Assembly: GCA_022821965.1 (NCBI GenBank)
Contig: JAJECN010000062.1
Span: 1 to 51,078, forward strand
Origin: Candidatus Poribacteria bacterium
GTDB lineage: Bacteria; Poribacteria; WGA-4E; WGA-3G
Direction: 5' to 3'
DNA: 51,078 bases
Part shown: positions 8,982-17,395 of the stretch, in pieces
How positions within the stretch are numbered: position 1 is the stretch's first letter
How the letters are laid out: the number at the start of each line of letters is the position of its first letter
Notes under the pieces: generated by a model
Databases searched by the model: none
The model's input: the letters and a program-made list of their open reading frames with translations, nothing else
Told to the model about the DNA's origin: nothing
Position numbers and translations under genes: made by a program

Positions 8982-10298
8982 CTAACGGTCGTGTAGCAAA
9001 GGCTTCTTGGACGGTTCTAACTTCTCAAGCTGCTCTTTGGCTCGCTTAAGTGCCTCCTCTGCACCAGTAAGTGCTTTCTCTGCGTCAACTTTGCCGAAGT
9101 ACACTGCAGCCTTCCTGCTATGATGGTGGAGTTTCTCAAGCATCTGCTTCAGATATGCGTCCTTATAGGTTTCCCAATCCTCGGTGGGTGCGATGCCGAA
9201 GAGTCTGGCGGACCAGACCTCTGGCTGCTTTTCAAGTTCTACCAATTCATCACGCTTTGATAGATAGGTCCAGTACTCTTCAAAATTGTCAATGGTAATC
9301 CCTTTATCAAGGAGCATCTGGAGCCATTCCTCCCGCGGGTATTTTGCATCTACTTCGCTCATCGGAAGTGGGACCTTATACTTAAAGACTGTGGTGCCTT
9401 CAAGTGTGTAGCTGACACTTCCAGAAGTTATGGCATACCTTTCGTTATACTTCTCGTCGTAGGTATTCCGCAGTGCTTTGACAGTCTGTGGCACTGCAAG
9501 GTTCTTAAATATAGGTGGGATCGGAGCCTTAGGAAACTCCGGGGGTAGAGCATGAAGCAGGTACTGATCTACATTGTCTTTCTTGAGTAGACCACGGTAC
9601 TTTTCTAAAGCTGTATCATAATTGAGTATGAATGGATGCCCTTCTTTTTCCAATCTTTTTTGAATCTGACTGATTTCTCGCACAATATATGCGTCTTTAT
9701 AGGTTTCCCAATCTTCAGTGGCTGGGATGTCGAAAAGTCCGGATGTCCACACGTTCGGTTGTCTCTCAAGATGCACTAAGGTATCCCGAAGGAATAGGTA
9801 TTCCCAATATGCCTTTGCGTTCTTAATCTTAATCCCTTTGTCAAGGAGCATCTGGAGCCATGCGTCGCGCGGATATTTCGCGTCAACCTCGGTGAGCGGA
9901 ATGTTCTCGTCGTAAGCAAAGATTTCAGTGTTCCCTACCGTGTACGACACACGCACCGTGGTATCCTTATGTTTGCGGTTGTAGCCTTCGTCATAAGCGT
10001 CCCGCAGTTCCTTAACGGTTTGCAGGATCGCATAATCCTGCGTCTGTGGCGGCGATGCGATCTCATTTTTCAGTTCGGCAGCGAGTGCCGAAAACTTTGC
10101 CCGAATGCTGGCGCGCATTTCAGCACGGCGTGCCTCGTCCATTTCTCCAGCGGACTTTAGCACAGTGTCAGTCTGTTCGTCTACCCAAGCTTCCCAAGGG
10201 TCTTCGACTGTTTGCGCATCTGGTTGCAATACCAAAAATGCGACTGTTCCGAGAGCAATAAGGAGGGTGAGTATGCGTACAATATGTTTGGCTTTCAT
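8982..10298 (-). CDS. Exported protein with two copies of an unnamed domain
   Basis: A 438-residue protein with one N-terminal hydrophobic helix (about 8-24, signal peptide or anchor). A helical acidic stretch is followed by two homologous domains at about 90-209 and 267-387. Each copy has QTVK.LR..YDE.YN, a short beta segment (VSYT...E.F.Y), EVDAKYPR..WLQMLLDKGI.I.N, a WEYL/WTYL helix, RQP.VW...LF.I and TEDWETYKDAYI. The same domain occurs once in the lipoprotein at 6029-6796. The C-terminus is a charged helical region (about 400-430). I do not recognise the family; repeated WLQMLL and DWETYKDAY blocks suggest a helical protein-binding module. It is convergent with the Cache lipoprotein across a strong terminator. 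Confidence 0.75.
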   Translation of the reverse strand: MKAKHIVRILTLLIALGTVAFLVLQPDAQTVEDPWEAWVDEQTDTVLKSAGEMDEARRAEMRASIRAKFSALAAELKNEIASPPQTQDYAILQTVKELRDAYDEGYNRKHKDTTVRVSYTVGNTEIFAYDENIPLTEVDAKYPRDAWLQMLLDKGIKIKNAKAYWEYLFLRDTLVHLERQPNVWTSGLFDIPATEDWETYKDAYIVREISQIQKRLEKEGHPFILNYDTALEKYRGLLKKDNVDQYLLHALPPEFPKAPIPPIFKNLAVPQTVKALRNTYDEKYNERYAITSGSVSYTLEGTTVFKYKVPLPMSEVDAKYPREEWLQMLLDKGITIDNFEEYWTYLSKRDELVELEKQPEVWSARLFGIAPTEDWETYKDAYLKQMLEKLHHHSRKAAVYFGKVDAEKALTGAEEALKRAKEQLEKLEPSKKPLLHDR

Positions 10299-10402
10299 TG
10301 TTTGTCTCCTTCAGTTAGGTTATCGGTGATGTGTATTACCTGCTACGTCTTACGGATTGTCACACCAAATCCTAAAAGAAGTTCCACTGTTCTCTCAAAT
10401 TA

Positions 10403-11464
10403 TCAATTAGCCACTAATTGACGGATTGCCTGGACTGCAGTCTCTGTATCTTGGAGTGGGGTATTCGGAACACGTGAGGTAAGCGCACTCTCTATATGCT
10501 GTGCTAACTCCTCAAGTCTGCACCGGCTCACCATGGCGTGTTGTTCCATATACTTGTAAACTTTATGTCGTTTCGGCAGTTTGACATTTTTGGGAGACAG
10601 CATTAGGACGATAACCTTGCGTCCACTGCTTGCTGCCTCGCATACCATTGAGAAACTATCTGCGGTAACGATGAGTAGGTCGCTTAAAGCGAGGATGGCT
10701 TGATACGGATCTTCAAGTTCTGAAGGCGTGTCCGGCACAATGAATAGCGAGCACCAATCGGAATGCTTCAGTGTTGAAACCAAATGTGCAGCCACATCTG
10801 ATGGGGTTCGGCGGGAGGTCGTCACCAGTATCTGTGTATTCATTTCCGTTGCGACTGTCTCGCAAATTTTGTGCAGCCGCTCAGCATCAGCAACCGTGAT
10901 AGTCTCGTGTCGATCTGCTCCACCGATAAGGAACCCGATACGCAGATTCTCTGGGAGGTTCATTTCATGATTTAATCGTTTCCGCTCAGTGTCCAATGCG
11001 TCTGGCGAGATAGGGTTCGGCACGCCGATTGTTTGGCAGACATTGTCCTTAGACGTAGCGTTATGCCAATAGAGCATTGGAAGAATCGCGAGATCGAAAT
11101 GACGAATCCCGACCGGTGAGGGTCTGCGACACGTAACCGTCTTAGCACCCAGAATTCTGCCAAGAAGTAAATTGACAGCTGCCACAGACGAACCTGTTGA
11201 GAGGATAATATCGGCTGTCTGAAGTAGTGCCAGCGCGTTATAGGAATCAGAAGTGAGACTCCACCGTAGGAGCGTGTGAATAAGCGACGTAGAGAGGGAA
11301 GCCCCGCCAAAGATACACATAAAAACGCGCAAGAGATTATCACGCCACTTGTGTCGGAATTCTACCGCAAGCCAGTTCACTTCACATTCAGGCATCTTTT
11401 CCACAATGCCGAAGGATTGCTTGTAATGTCCGGGTTTGTTATCGCTTAAAATAACGATTTTCAT
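10403..11464 (-). CDS. ELM1/GtrOC1-like putative nucleoside-diphosphate-sugar epimerase or glycosyltransferase
   Basis: A protein of about 353 residues starting MKIVILSDNKPGHYKQS. The opening strand and DNKPGH loop, the later VTTSRRTPSDV segment and the VTADSFSMVCEAASSGRKVIVL block are the landmarks of the ELM1 (mitochondrial fission protein) family, which has a GT-B glycosyltransferase-like fold. Bacterial members are thought to work in cell-surface glycan assembly; direct biochemistry is scarce. The ATG at 11464 is preferred over an in-frame GTG at 11479, because the family starts at this strand and the GTG has no usable ribosome site. A perfect palindrome lies just upstream. It is 21 bases or more downstream of the lipoprotein gene and is likely the last gene of the minus-strand run. 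Confidence 0.7.
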   Translation of the reverse strand: MKIVILSDNKPGHYKQSFGIVEKMPECEVNWLAVEFRHKWRDNLLRVFMCIFGGASLSTSLIHTLLRWSLTSDSYNALALLQTADIILSTGSSVAAVNLLLGRILGAKTVTCRRPSPVGIRHFDLAILPMLYWHNATSKDNVCQTIGVPNPISPDALDTERKRLNHEMNLPENLRIGFLIGGADRHETITVADAERLHKICETVATEMNTQILVTTSRRTPSDVAAHLVSTLKHSDWCSLFIVPDTPSELEDPYQAILALSDLLIVTADSFSMVCEAASSGRKVIVLMLSPKNVKLPKRHKVYKYMEQHAMVSRCRLEELAQHIESALTSRVPNTPLQDTETAVQAIRQLVAN

Positions 11465-11474
11465 CAAAGTAGTA

Positions 11475-11491
11475 GGCACACTCCGTGTGCC
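11475..11491. repeat. GGCACAC/GTGTGCC palindrome
   Basis: GGCACAC at 11475-11481 and GTGTGCC at 11485-11491 form a perfect 7-base stem with a 3-base loop between the lipoprotein stop and the ELM1 start. Related CACAC/GTGTG sequence is present at about 21570-21625 before the PorV-like gene. It looks like an interspersed short repeat of this genome. Confidence 0.6.
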
Positions 11492-11500
11492 ATAACCTTT

Positions 11501-12268
11501 TTAATCTTCCGCTGTAGACGCTAAGGTGTATTCAATTAGTTCTGTTGTGTCGTGTTCATTTTCAGTCTTAACAGTACCCACATGCGGAACGAACCACACC
11601 GTTAGATGATGCTGTATTGTTTCATCTTTTGAAAGAAGCGTATGTGTGATTTCCGTCTGATATTCTATCCGATATGCTTGCTCGAAACTTCCAGCAGGTG
11701 TTTCAAGTGGGCTCTCGGCGGTAACTTCCGCTTTAGTGCTTATATTCACTTCAAAAGGTATCTGAAGAAGCACTAAGTTTTGCAGAATGATGTTCCCCTC
11801 AACCTTCACAGTGAGGGCATTCCATTGTAGGTTCGGAATCAGCGGTGTCTGCAGGAGCACAAATTCGGGGTACGAGATTGGATCTACTACAGCACTCAAC
11901 TCCAAACCCGCGAATTCCGCTTGCACTGCTTTCGGAAGTTCAGTTTGAACGAGACGTTCTACCTTTTCACCGATTGCGGTAAGAATCTGATTCGGCGTAA
12001 CCCGATGGTGTATAGACATCAGAAAATCGAATTCGGATATCATAACTGGTGGCATATCCGTGAAGATCCGATAATCCTTTCCCTCAATGTTTGTCTCGCC
12101 ACTAATCTCTCGCGCCCATTCGAGTCCATCCGAGTTTCGGTAGACCCAACGACTTCCGATAGCATCTGGGAAGTAGTTGGGTTTACTTTTTATCGGGACA
12201 GAAGTTTCATCGGAACCGCATCCGAAGAGAATAAAAACAGCACACAGCATCAGGGAAGTCAGTCGCAT
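11501..12268 (-). CDS. Hypothetical lipoprotein
   Basis: A 255-residue predicted lipoprotein with lipobox LFGC (Cys17). After the signal come NYFPDAIGSRWVYRNSDG and alternating strand-like segments, ending in a stretch with VWFVPHVGTVKTENEHDTTELIEYTL. The FP...GS.W.Y opening and the VW.vp.vG.vk..... ending are typical of small secreted beta-sandwich lipoproteins of unknown role found in many environmental bacteria. Its ATG follows the stop codon of the upstream TlpA-like gene with a single base between, so translation is probably coupled and its product may work with the redox proteins. Confidence 0.7.
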   Translation of the reverse strand: MRLTSLMLCAVFILFGCGSDETSVPIKSKPNYFPDAIGSRWVYRNSDGLEWAREISGETNIEGKDYRIFTDMPPVMISEFDFLMSIHHRVTPNQILTAIGEKVERLVQTELPKAVQAEFAGLELSAVVDPISYPEFVLLQTPLIPNLQWNALTVKVEGNIILQNLVLLQIPFEVNISTKAEVTAESPLETPAGSFEQAYRIEYQTEITHTLLSKDETIQHHLTVWFVPHVGTVKTENEHDTTELIEYTLASTAED

Positions 12269-12269
12269 T

Positions 12270-13541
12270 TTAGTTCTTCACTGCCTCTGCTACCAGTTGT
12301 TCTAACGCGTCCCCTCTCGCTTTGTGTGTGATTAATTTGCCCTTTCTATCAATAAGCCACTGGTTGGGGACACCCGTGATATTATACTGCTGTGCAAGTG
12401 GATCGTCTCTCCACGCTTTACCACTGAAAACCTGCCGCCACTGGAGGTCGTTTTCCTTGATGTAGTCGTGCAGTTCCGATTCTTTAGTGTCAAGACTGAC
12501 ACCGATGATATCAAATCCCTCGTCTTTATAAGTATCGTAAACTTTTTTGATGTTGGGCAGCTCCAAGGTACAGAAACCGCACCACACTCCCCAAAAATTG
12601 AGCAAGACCACTTTTCCACGATACCCTTGAAGCGAAATCGGGTTGCCATCAAGGTCAGTTGCGGAAAAGTCAGGTACTGGTTTTCCAATCAATTCATAAG
12701 TAGGATCAGCCTTGCGGTCATACTCATCGGCGAGTTCAGTATTTCCTAATTTCCTATAGATGTAGGCAAGTCGCCAGAGGATAGGTTCTGCGTCCGGATG
12801 CTGTCGTTCGGCCTCCTTAAAAGCCTCAAGCATGTCCTCATATTGACCCGCTTCGTCAAACAGATCGAATAATATACGATACCCCGGAAGGTCTGGTTCC
12901 ATAACTGACTGGAAACGCTTAACAATCGCCTCTGCTGCTTGTTTGTTGCCGATTTTGGTGTAGAGGCGGACAAGTTGTTTATAGAGGTTAGGGAAACGCT
13001 TGCCATCCGGGTATCTTTCAAGGGCACCCTCAAAAGCAGTGATCGCTGCTTCGTGGCTACCGTAAAGATCTTCCAGTGTGAATTCCCAAACATTGGATGA
13101 TTTGTAAATCTTTGAAGAGAAACTCAGGTTCAAACAATCAAAATCTTCATTCGCGTGATGTCGGCAACGCACAAGCGGTATGACATCCCCATACACCTCG
13201 CGTTGTGTACTTTTTTCCTCTCGGTATTCAGGATGAAACTGGTACCCATAACTCACCGGCATTTTCGGATCTGTGTTCACGGTAAAGATGGTCTTGCCTT
13301 TCTCTTCGTCCGCCGGACAGATCAAGGTGTTCGCATCTGCCAAATGTTTTGGATGAAGGTCTGAAAGCCAGTCCGGGAAATCATCGTGTTCTTTCTTATA
13401 GCCTTGGATCGCCTTGCCGATGGTAATCAAGTTTTGGGTGCAGATTTCAATGTTTTTCTCATTCTGTTCCGTTGCTACTTCCGAATTGGCGAAGCCAATC
13501 AGTGAGTTCAATACGCTTCCTATGGTCGCTATTACTTTCAT
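12270..13541 (-). CDS. Secreted prepilin-head-like/TPR/TlpA thioredoxin protein, copy 1
   Basis: A 423-residue three-part protein. Residues 1-20 resemble a signal peptide. Residues 30-150 resemble the head region of DUF1559-type prepilin proteins (NLITIGKAIQGY, FPDWLSDL, ICPAD, and CRHH followed by LNLSFSSKIYKSS) with Cys34, Cys75 and Cys126-x-His-His conserved in all three paralogues. Residues 160-280 are TPR-like helices. Residues 286-423 are a TlpA/ResA-type redoxin with active site WCGFC (Cys321, Cys324) and the cis-proline segment TGVPNQW. TlpA-type proteins reduce disulfides outside the cytoplasm, often for cytochrome c maturation. It is the third of three tandem paralogues, 29 bases from the next, and is coupled to the lipoprotein downstream. 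Confidence 0.85.
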   Translation of the reverse strand: MKVIATIGSVLNSLIGFANSEVATEQNEKNIEICTQNLITIGKAIQGYKKEHDDFPDWLSDLHPKHLADANTLICPADEEKGKTIFTVNTDPKMPVSYGYQFHPEYREEKSTQREVYGDVIPLVRCRHHANEDFDCLNLSFSSKIYKSSNVWEFTLEDLYGSHEAAITAFEGALERYPDGKRFPNLYKQLVRLYTKIGNKQAAEAIVKRFQSVMEPDLPGYRILFDLFDEAGQYEDMLEAFKEAERQHPDAEPILWRLAYIYRKLGNTELADEYDRKADPTYELIGKPVPDFSATDLDGNPISLQGYRGKVVLLNFWGVWCGFCTLELPNIKKVYDTYKDEGFDIIGVSLDTKESELHDYIKENDLQWRQVFSGKAWRDDPLAQQYNITGVPNQWLIDRKGKLITHKARGDALEQLVAEAVKN

Positions 13542-13570
13542 TGATGCTCCCTTTTCGGTTGAGACTCTTG

Positions 13571-14854
13571 CTAATTTGCTGATTTACCCTTTAGTGCCTC
13601 TGCTACCAGACGTTCTAACTTTTCCCCTCTCGCTTGATGCGTAATTAACGTGCCATCTTTATCAATAAGCCACGGTGCCGGGATCGCTCGAATACTATAC
13701 TGTTGTGCGACCGGACTCTTCCATCCTTCTCCACTGAAAACCTGCCGCCAAGGAATGTCGTTCTCTTTGAGGTAATCCCGCAGCCTATCTTCATCAGTGT
13801 CAAGGCTAATACCGATAATGTCGAAACCTTCATCTTTGTAACTATTGTAAACTGCTTTGACGGTCGGCATTTCTGCGATGCACGGACCACACCACACAGC
13901 CCAAAAATCGAGGAGGACGACTTTGCCACGGTATTGCGCAAGCGAAATCGGATTCCCATCAAGATCTATGGCAGAAAAGTCAGGCACAGTCTTACCAATT
14001 AACGCCAGCGTAGGGTCAGCCTTTAGGCGGTATTCATTTGCCAGTTCAGCGTTACCTAATCTTTCATGAATCTCGACAAGTTTTCTGAAGACACTACGGT
14101 TTTCCGGGGACTGTTCCTCAAGTTTCGTAAAAAGCTGCAGCATGTCTTCATCTCGATGCATCAGTTCAAGCATATCACCAAGGACAAAGTGTCCTCGGAT
14201 GTTGTCAGGTTTTAAGGTCTCTTTATACCGGTTGATGAGATTCTCGGCATCTACCTCTCGTTCAACTTGGATGTAAAGGCGGACAAGCGCAGGATAATAA
14301 ACAAGATTTTCACTATCAGGATGCTGTTGGATTCCAGCAGCCAAGGTGGCAATGGTTTCTTCAACGCTTCCGTATATCTCTTCCGGTTTGTATTCCCATA
14401 AATTGGATGACCGGTAAACTTTTGACGAAAAACTCAGGTTTAGAACCTCAAAATCATCGTTTGCATGATGGCGACAACGCACGAGAGGCATGGCATCGCC
14501 ATATACCTTACGTTGTTCAGTTTTCCACTCTCTATACCTGGGGTTAAGCTCGTAACTATAACTCACGGGCATTTCTGGATCTGTGCTCTGCGTAAAAATC
14601 GGTTTGCCGCCTTCTTTATCTGAAGGACAGATTAACGCATTTCCATCTGCCAAGTGTTTCGTATGTAAATCTGAAAGCCAGACTGGAAAATCACCATTTT
14701 CTTTCTCATAGGCGTGGATTGCCTTGCCGATAACAAGCAAGTTTTGGGTACAGATTTCAATGTTTTTATCGCTCTGTTCTGGTGCTGATACTTCTGCATA
14801 AGCGAAGCTAACCAGCAGACTCAACACGGTTCCTACAGTCAAAATTGCTCTCAT
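13571..14854 (-). CDS. Secreted prepilin-head-like/TPR/TlpA thioredoxin protein, copy 2
   Basis: A 427-residue paralogue of the gene at 12270, with the same order: signal peptide (MRAILTVGTVLSLLVSFAYA), pilin-head-like region with CTQN, ICPSD and CRHH, helical TPR-like middle, and a C-terminal TlpA-type domain from about residue 287. The active site is the canonical WCGPC (Cys322, Cys325), and the cis-proline segment is RAIPAPW. Of the three copies this one has the most typical thioredoxin active site. Variation is concentrated in the TPR-like middle, while the head and redox domains stay alike, which would fit a conserved chemistry with differing partners. Confidence 0.85.
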   Translation of the reverse strand: MRAILTVGTVLSLLVSFAYAEVSAPEQSDKNIEICTQNLLVIGKAIHAYEKENGDFPVWLSDLHTKHLADGNALICPSDKEGGKPIFTQSTDPEMPVSYSYELNPRYREWKTEQRKVYGDAMPLVRCRHHANDDFEVLNLSFSSKVYRSSNLWEYKPEEIYGSVEETIATLAAGIQQHPDSENLVYYPALVRLYIQVEREVDAENLINRYKETLKPDNIRGHFVLGDMLELMHRDEDMLQLFTKLEEQSPENRSVFRKLVEIHERLGNAELANEYRLKADPTLALIGKTVPDFSAIDLDGNPISLAQYRGKVVLLDFWAVWCGPCIAEMPTVKAVYNSYKDEGFDIIGISLDTDEDRLRDYLKENDIPWRQVFSGEGWKSPVAQQYSIRAIPAPWLIDKDGTLITHQARGEKLERLVAEALKGKSAN

Positions 14855-14883
14855 TTGGTTCTCCTTGTCAGTTGAGTGTTTTG

Positions 14884-15318
14884 TTAATTTGTTGATTTAC
14901 CTTTCACTGCCTCTGCTACGAGTTTTTCTAACGCATCCCCTCTCGCGTGAGGTGAAATGAGTGTTCCATCTCTGGCAATGAGCCAACGCGTTGGGATCGT
15001 GCGAATGCCATAGTACTGGGCAGTGGGACTTTGCCACCTTTTCCCACTATAAACCTGCCGCCAAGAAATGTCGTTCTCTTTGAGGTAACGCCGTAATGAT
15101 GGTTCGTGATTGTCAAGGGTGATACCGATGATGTCAAACCCTTTATCTTTATAGGTATCGTAAACCCTTTTCACGTCTGGCATTTTCCGAAAACATAGTC
15201 CTGACCATGTCGCCCAGAAATCGAGCAGAACGACTTTGCCACGATATTGCTGGAGTGAAATCGGATTGCCATCAAGGTCTGTCGCGGAAAAGTCAGGTAC
15301 AGGCTTTCCGACTAACAC
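14884..15318 (-). CDS. TlpA-like domain fragment, 3' part of frameshifted copy 3
   Basis: This 144-residue reading frame is the redoxin half of a third paralogue. It begins in the middle of the expected protein (VGKPVPDFSATDLDGNPISL) and aligns to the end of the other two. The active site reads WSGLC: the first cysteine of CxxC is replaced by serine (Ser39), leaving only Cys42, so normal dithiol chemistry is lost. The preceding 296-residue frame carries the rest of the gene, and joining them needs one extra base in the run of C on the plus strand at 15348-15351. Either the gene is inactive, or this is a homopolymer sequencing error over a monothiol variant. Confidence 0.75.
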   Translation of the reverse strand: MLVGKPVPDFSATDLDGNPISLQQYRGKVVLLDFWATWSGLCFRKMPDVKRVYDTYKDKGFDIIGITLDNHEPSLRRYLKENDISWRQVYSGKRWQSPTAQYYGIRTIPTRWLIARDGTLISPHARGDALEKLVAEAVKGKSTN

Positions 15319-16202
15319 CGATACAGGTTCAGCCCTTTTTCGGTATTCCCCGCTAATTCAGTATTGCCCAATTCTTGATGAATCTCAGCGAGTTTCCTAA
15401 GAACACCGCGATCGTTTGGATCCTGTTTCTCAAGTCTCATAAAAAGCAGAAGTATATCCTCATTCCGCTCCAGCATCTCAAGCATTGTGCTCAGGGTCAA
15501 ATAGTGTCGAGGATAATTTGGGCTTATGTTTGATTTGAAAAGGTTAACGAGACCTTCAACCTTTTCCGGTTTTCCTGTTTCGATATAGAGCCGCGCAAGT
15601 GCTGGATACGCGTGATCGGACAAACGTTCATTGTCCGGTTGTTGCTGTAGTCCTGCTTCGATAGCGGCAATCGCTTCTTCGCGGCTCTCATACAAGTCTT
15701 CTGGAGTGGCTTCCCAAATGCTGAAAGATCGCTTGACGTTAAAGGCGTAGTTCAAGTTTAAGCAGTGAAATTCTTCATTCCCGTGGTGTCGACACCGGAC
15801 AAGTGGAACAACATTTCCATACATGTCCCGGTTTTCTTGCACGCGTTCTCGATGCTTAGAGGGGAACTGGTAACCGTAACTTACGGGCATTTTCGGGTCT
15901 ATGTTCCGCGGAAAAACTGCTCTGCCACCCACTCTATCTGCGGGGCAAATCAGTATATCTGGATCCGGCAAATATCTCGGATGGTAAAGATCCGAGAGCC
16001 ACTCTGGAAAATCGCCGTTTACTTTCAGGTAGGCTTGAATAGATTTACCTATCGCAATCAAATTCTGTGTGCAAATTTCAATCTGTTCTTCGCGTTGTTC
16101 TTCGGTCGGAGGGGCTTCTATCAGTTCTATTGGAGGCACTTGAGCACTCGCGGAAATAATGAGCAGACTCAACACAATTCCCAACGTCAAAATTGCTTTC
16201 AT
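15312..16202 (-). CDS. Prepilin-head-like/TPR part of frameshifted copy 3
   Basis: The 296-residue 5' part of the third paralogue: signal peptide (MKAILTLGIVLSLLIISASAQ), head-like region with CTQN, ICPAD and CRHH, and TPR-like helices ending LAEIHQELGNTELAG. After that the frame reads a short unrelated tail (NTEKGLNLYRC) to a stop, while the other frame gives EYRKRAEPVSVLVGKPVPDFSA, matching the paralogues. The frame change is therefore one missing base at the poly-C run at 15348-15351 on the plus strand. It is the first gene of the array; the array reads in order copy 3, copy 2, copy 1, lipoprotein, ELM1. Confidence 0.8.
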   Translation of the reverse strand: MKAILTLGIVLSLLIISASAQVPPIELIEAPPTEEQREEQIEICTQNLIAIGKSIQAYLKVNGDFPEWLSDLYHPRYLPDPDILICPADRVGGRAVFPRNIDPKMPVSYGYQFPSKHRERVQENRDMYGNVVPLVRCRHHGNEEFHCLNLNYAFNVKRSFSIWEATPEDLYESREEAIAAIEAGLQQQPDNERLSDHAYPALARLYIETGKPEKVEGLVNLFKSNISPNYPRHYLTLSTMLEMLERNEDILLLFMRLEKQDPNDRGVLRKLAEIHQELGNTELAGNTEKGLNLYRC

Positions 16203-16394
16203 TTGATTGTTCTCTTTTCTTTGTTTTTTGGGGATTTGCCGGACGGTAACGTTAAATATTTTTTCTCGTCTATGAGGGCTTCACGCAAACTTAAAGGATA
16301 GTATAACACATCGTTAAAAAAGTCTACCATTTTTTCGTTGGTTCCTAACGCTGACTGCGCTCCTTTTTGTAAATTAGGTGGATTCGGTCCAGTG

Positions 16395-16403
16395 TGATAT
16401 AAT
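16395..16403 (+). promoter_or_regulatory. Extended -10 promoter before the ADP-ribosylglycohydrolase gene
   Basis: TGATATAAT at 16395-16403 is a perfect TATAAT with a TGn extension. The -35 (TTAGGT at 16374-16379, 18-base spacing) is poor, as often with extended -10 sites. It lies 35 bases before the ATG. Confidence 0.5.
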
Positions 16404-16438
16404 GTAATAAGAACGTTGTTAGGATTGAAGGAGAAAGC

Positions 16439-17212
16439 ATGTTAGGTGCGATTATAGGCGACATCGCTGGTTCCATCTACGAGGGAGATCCAATCAAAAC
16501 CAAGGATTTTCCTTTCTTCGGCGACTACTGCCGTTTCACAGATGATTCTGTCTGCACTGTCGCTGTTGCAGATATTCTACTACACGATCTCCCACCCTCA
16601 GAAACGATGCAAGCGTGGTGCCGTCGCCATCCACGTCGCGGTTACGGTGGAAACTTCGGTATGTGGATTTATGACGATCCACCCGAACCTTACGGCAGTT
16701 ATGGCAATGGTGCAGCAATGCGTGTCTCTCCGGCAGCGTTCCTGAATCGCTATAATCTGGATGCTGCACTCTCCGCCTCCGGCAAGGTAACCGAGATTAC
16801 CCACAATCATCCAGAGGGTATAAAAGGCGCGCGAGCAACGACACACGCCATTTGGCTTGCATTTCAAGGTGAGAGTCCTGCCGACATCCGCAGGGTTATC
16901 GCCTCCGCATACGGCTACGACCTAACCAAGACCGTGGACGAAATCCGTCCATCCTACTTTTTCGATGTAACCTGCCAAGGCACTGTTCCACAAGCGATAA
17001 CGTGCGCGCTGGAATCTGTGAGTTATGAAGACGCGGTACGTAACGCCATCTCCCTCGGTGGTGATGCCGACACGCTTGCCGCTATCGCTGGTCCCATCGC
17101 CGAAGCGTTGCACGGCATTCCAGATGAGCTCAAAGAGCGGACGGAAAGCATCTACCTCACCGATGCTCCGGACATCCTTGAAGTGTTAGAAAACATGTAT
17201 CAGTTCCGGTAG
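16439..17212 (+). CDS. ADP-ribosylglycohydrolase family protein
   Basis: A 257-residue member of the DraG/ARH family, which removes ADP-ribose from proteins or small molecules using two divalent metals. The metal-binding motifs are present: GDIAGSIYE at 7-15, FTDDS at 33-37 (the TDDS metal pair) and GGDADT at 207-212 near the C-terminus, with NGAAMR at 90-95. Length and motif order are typical. An AGGAG ribosome site is eight bases before the ATG. No ADP-ribosyltransferase is recognised in the neighbourhood, so the substrate is open. A strong extended -10 promoter precedes it, and it appears monocistronic, followed by palindromic repeats. Confidence 0.9.
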   Translation: MLGAIIGDIAGSIYEGDPIKTKDFPFFGDYCRFTDDSVCTVAVADILLHDLPPSETMQAWCRRHPRRGYGGNFGMWIYDDPPEPYGSYGNGAAMRVSPAAFLNRYNLDAALSASGKVTEITHNHPEGIKGARATTHAIWLAFQGESPADIRRVIASAYGYDLTKTVDEIRPSYFFDVTCQGTVPQAITCALESVSYEDAVRNAISLGGDADTLAAIAGPIAEALHGIPDELKERTESIYLTDAPDILEVLENMYQFR

Positions 17213-17253
17213 GGGCAGTTTCCCAATCTTATTAGTTTTCTCTTAAGTTAGTA

Positions 17254-17322
17254 GGCGAGGTTTGGAACCTCGCCGGTCTTGTGTTCAAGATTTTTCGCTA
17301 TAGGAGCGATCTCCTGATCGCT
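17254..17322. repeat. Two palindromic intergenic repeats
   Basis: GGCGAGGTT/AACCTCGCC at 17254-17262 and 17266-17274 is a perfect 9-base stem with a 3-base loop. AGCGATC/GATCGCT at 17305-17311 and 17316-17322 is a second hairpin. GTAGGAGC-type sequence like the second recurs around 24178-24215. They lie downstream of the ADP-ribosylglycohydrolase gene and may also end its transcript. Confidence 0.65.
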
Positions 17323-17331
17323 ACGTCTCAC

Positions 17332-17359
17332 TTGACAGGTGGATTGAATGTGCTATACT
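17332..17359 (+). promoter_or_regulatory. Sigma-70-type promoter for the Mrr-type gene
   Basis: TTGACA at 17332-17337, 16-base spacer, TGC extension and TATACT at 17354-17359. Because this promoter overlaps the potential upstream ATG at 17348, translation must start at the later ATG, 17396. Confidence 0.75.
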
Positions 17360-17395
17360 ATTAACACATTTCAAAATTCAAACGAGAGATTATTT

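Noticed and set aside
15765-16301. Plus-strand frame of 178 residues over the third TlpA-like paralogue
   Set aside because: The minus-strand frame aligns with two paralogues; the plus frame is a shadow of it.
17348-17395. Earlier in-frame ATG for the Mrr-type gene
   Set aside because: It lies inside the promoter between the -35 and -10 boxes, so it cannot be in the transcript.
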